Below are positions 6,254-6,605 of a stretch of 6,605 bases of DNA, piece after piece (the first letter of the stretch is position 1; each line of letters opens with the position of its first letter). Source of the DNA: Bacillota bacterium. Lineage in GTDB: Bacteria; Bacillota_A; Clostridia; Lachnospirales; Lachnospiraceae. The stretch spans positions 1 to 6,605 of the forward strand of contig JAEZSL010000429.1 of assembly GCA_023443925.1 (NCBI GenBank). Direction: 5' to 3'. The notes beneath the pieces are model-generated. The model had not been told where the DNA came from and searched no databases. It worked only from the letters and a program-made list of their open reading frames with translations. The position numbers and the translations under genes were made by a program.

Positions 6254-6466
6254 TGTTGTGATTGTTATTGGTTATCCAATGAAAAGTATAGATTATAAGG
6301 TTAAAAGTAAGAAAAGAACATAGAAAGGACGCCGCAGATTAACACTTTTAACCTGTGAAACTTGTTTCAAATTAAATTCTGTGACAGTACCGCAAGACTG
6401 TTTGCGATATACAATGGGTATATAAGTTGAAAACCAAATACAGTTTTTCAACATCTTGATTTATAC
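6254..6466 (+). other. Non-coding, hairpin-rich transcribed region (leader or small RNA candidate)
   Basis: No convincing open frame exists on either strand; the longest ATG frame with any sense is 14 codons at 6279-6323, with no ribosome-binding site. Perfect inverted repeats follow one another: ATTGG/CCAAT (6267-6271/6276-6280), AGGTTAAAAGT/ACTTTTAACCT (6298-6308/6344-6354), TGAAA/TTTCA (6356-6360/6365-6369), CGCAA/TTGCG (6391-6395/6402-6406) and GTTGAAAA/TTTTCAAC (6426-6433/6445-6452). An alternative pairing ACAGT 6384-6388 with ACTGT 6397-6401 competes with the fourth. Together with the promoter this suggests a structured RNA or long leader. I recognise no known riboswitch core. Confidence 0.4.
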
Positions 6467-6605
6467 GTGCGCCTAAGTGCACAGATGGGCAATGTTGTCA
6501 ACTTAAGAAATAAGGAATACTGACATCGTGAAAATTAAATATTTTTGTGAACGTAGCAATTAGGTATTGGTGTATTAGCTAAAAAATGGTACACTAAAGA
6601 AAGCC
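6467..6605 (+). mobile_element. Possible 5' end of a group II intron (runs off the window)
   Basis: The sequence begins GTGCGCC at 6467, the form of the conserved group II intron 5' end (GTGYG). CAGATGGGC (6482-6490) and then TGTTGTCAA follow, comparable in order to the start of domain I of LtrB-type introns as I remember it (GTGCGCC, CAGAT-GG, TGTT). TGTCA (6496-6500) can pair with TGACA (6521-6525) around an inner CTTA/TAAG hairpin (6502-6505/6511-6514), a similar arrangement. Near the end, TTGGTGTA (6567-6574) pairs with TACACTAA (6590-6597), one G-U. The reverse transcriptase, domain V and 3' end would lie outside, so this is only a suggestion. Otherwise the stretch has no visible gene. 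Confidence 0.3.

Noticed and set aside
6539..6605. Start of a transposase-like gene at the right edge (G-I-G-V-L-A-K-K-W-Y-T-K-E-S in one + frame, or a short minus frame)
   Set aside because: The frame lacks an ATG, GTG or TTG start and a ribosome-binding site, and is too short to judge at the window edge.
1..6605. CRISPR array, tRNA, rRNA or a complete insertion sequence
   Set aside because: No regularly spaced repeats, no tRNA cloverleaf or CCA end, no rRNA signature and no transposase were seen.

Overview
The window looks like chromosomal DNA of a low-GC Gram-positive anaerobe, most likely a Clostridia/Lachnospiraceae-type bacterium. This is inferred from AT-rich spacers, purine-rich Shine-Dalgarno sites, LplB/LplC-type sugar permeases without a local ATPase, and a chemoreceptor with a clostridial-looking signalling domain. 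No gene here fixes the species.

Region 1 (1-3890) is a carbohydrate uptake and processing cluster, all on the + strand. It holds the last 47 codons of an extracellular solute-binding protein, a spacer with a stem-loop, two inner-membrane permeases (LplB-like at 276-1223, LplC-like at 1236-2120), a 250-base leader with several hairpins, and a Cys-type (formylglycine) sulfatase at 2374-3774. A strong stem-loop terminator at 3827-3895 closes it. The binding protein would capture an oligosaccharide and the two permeases would move it across the membrane, powered by an ATPase encoded elsewhere. The sulfatase has no visible signal peptide, so it would remove sulfate in the cytoplasm after import. 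The inferred substrate is a sulfated glycan fragment.

Region 2 (3890-4422) has no intact gene. Next to the terminator, on the minus strand, lies the apparent 3' end of a decayed gene: 48 codons resembling the last beta-strands of a secreted Clostridial protein. The rest is very AT-rich and holds two sigma-A-like promoter candidates, a 16-base direct repeat carrying TTGACA, and a 12-base palindrome, all upstream of the next gene.

Region 3 (4423-6210) is a complete methyl-accepting chemotaxis protein (569 aa) with its own ribosome-binding site and terminator. It looks like a separate transcription unit, and nothing links it to the sugar cluster except proximity.

Region 4 (6211-6605) has no recognisable protein gene. 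It starts with a good promoter (TTGACT-N17-TAAAAT) overlapped by an operator-like dyad. A series of hairpins follows, and then a sequence starting GTGCGCC that resembles the 5' end of a group II intron and runs off the window edge. The intron call is tentative. This 3' region and the hairpin-rich leader before the sulfatase are the parts least explained by ordinary genes.
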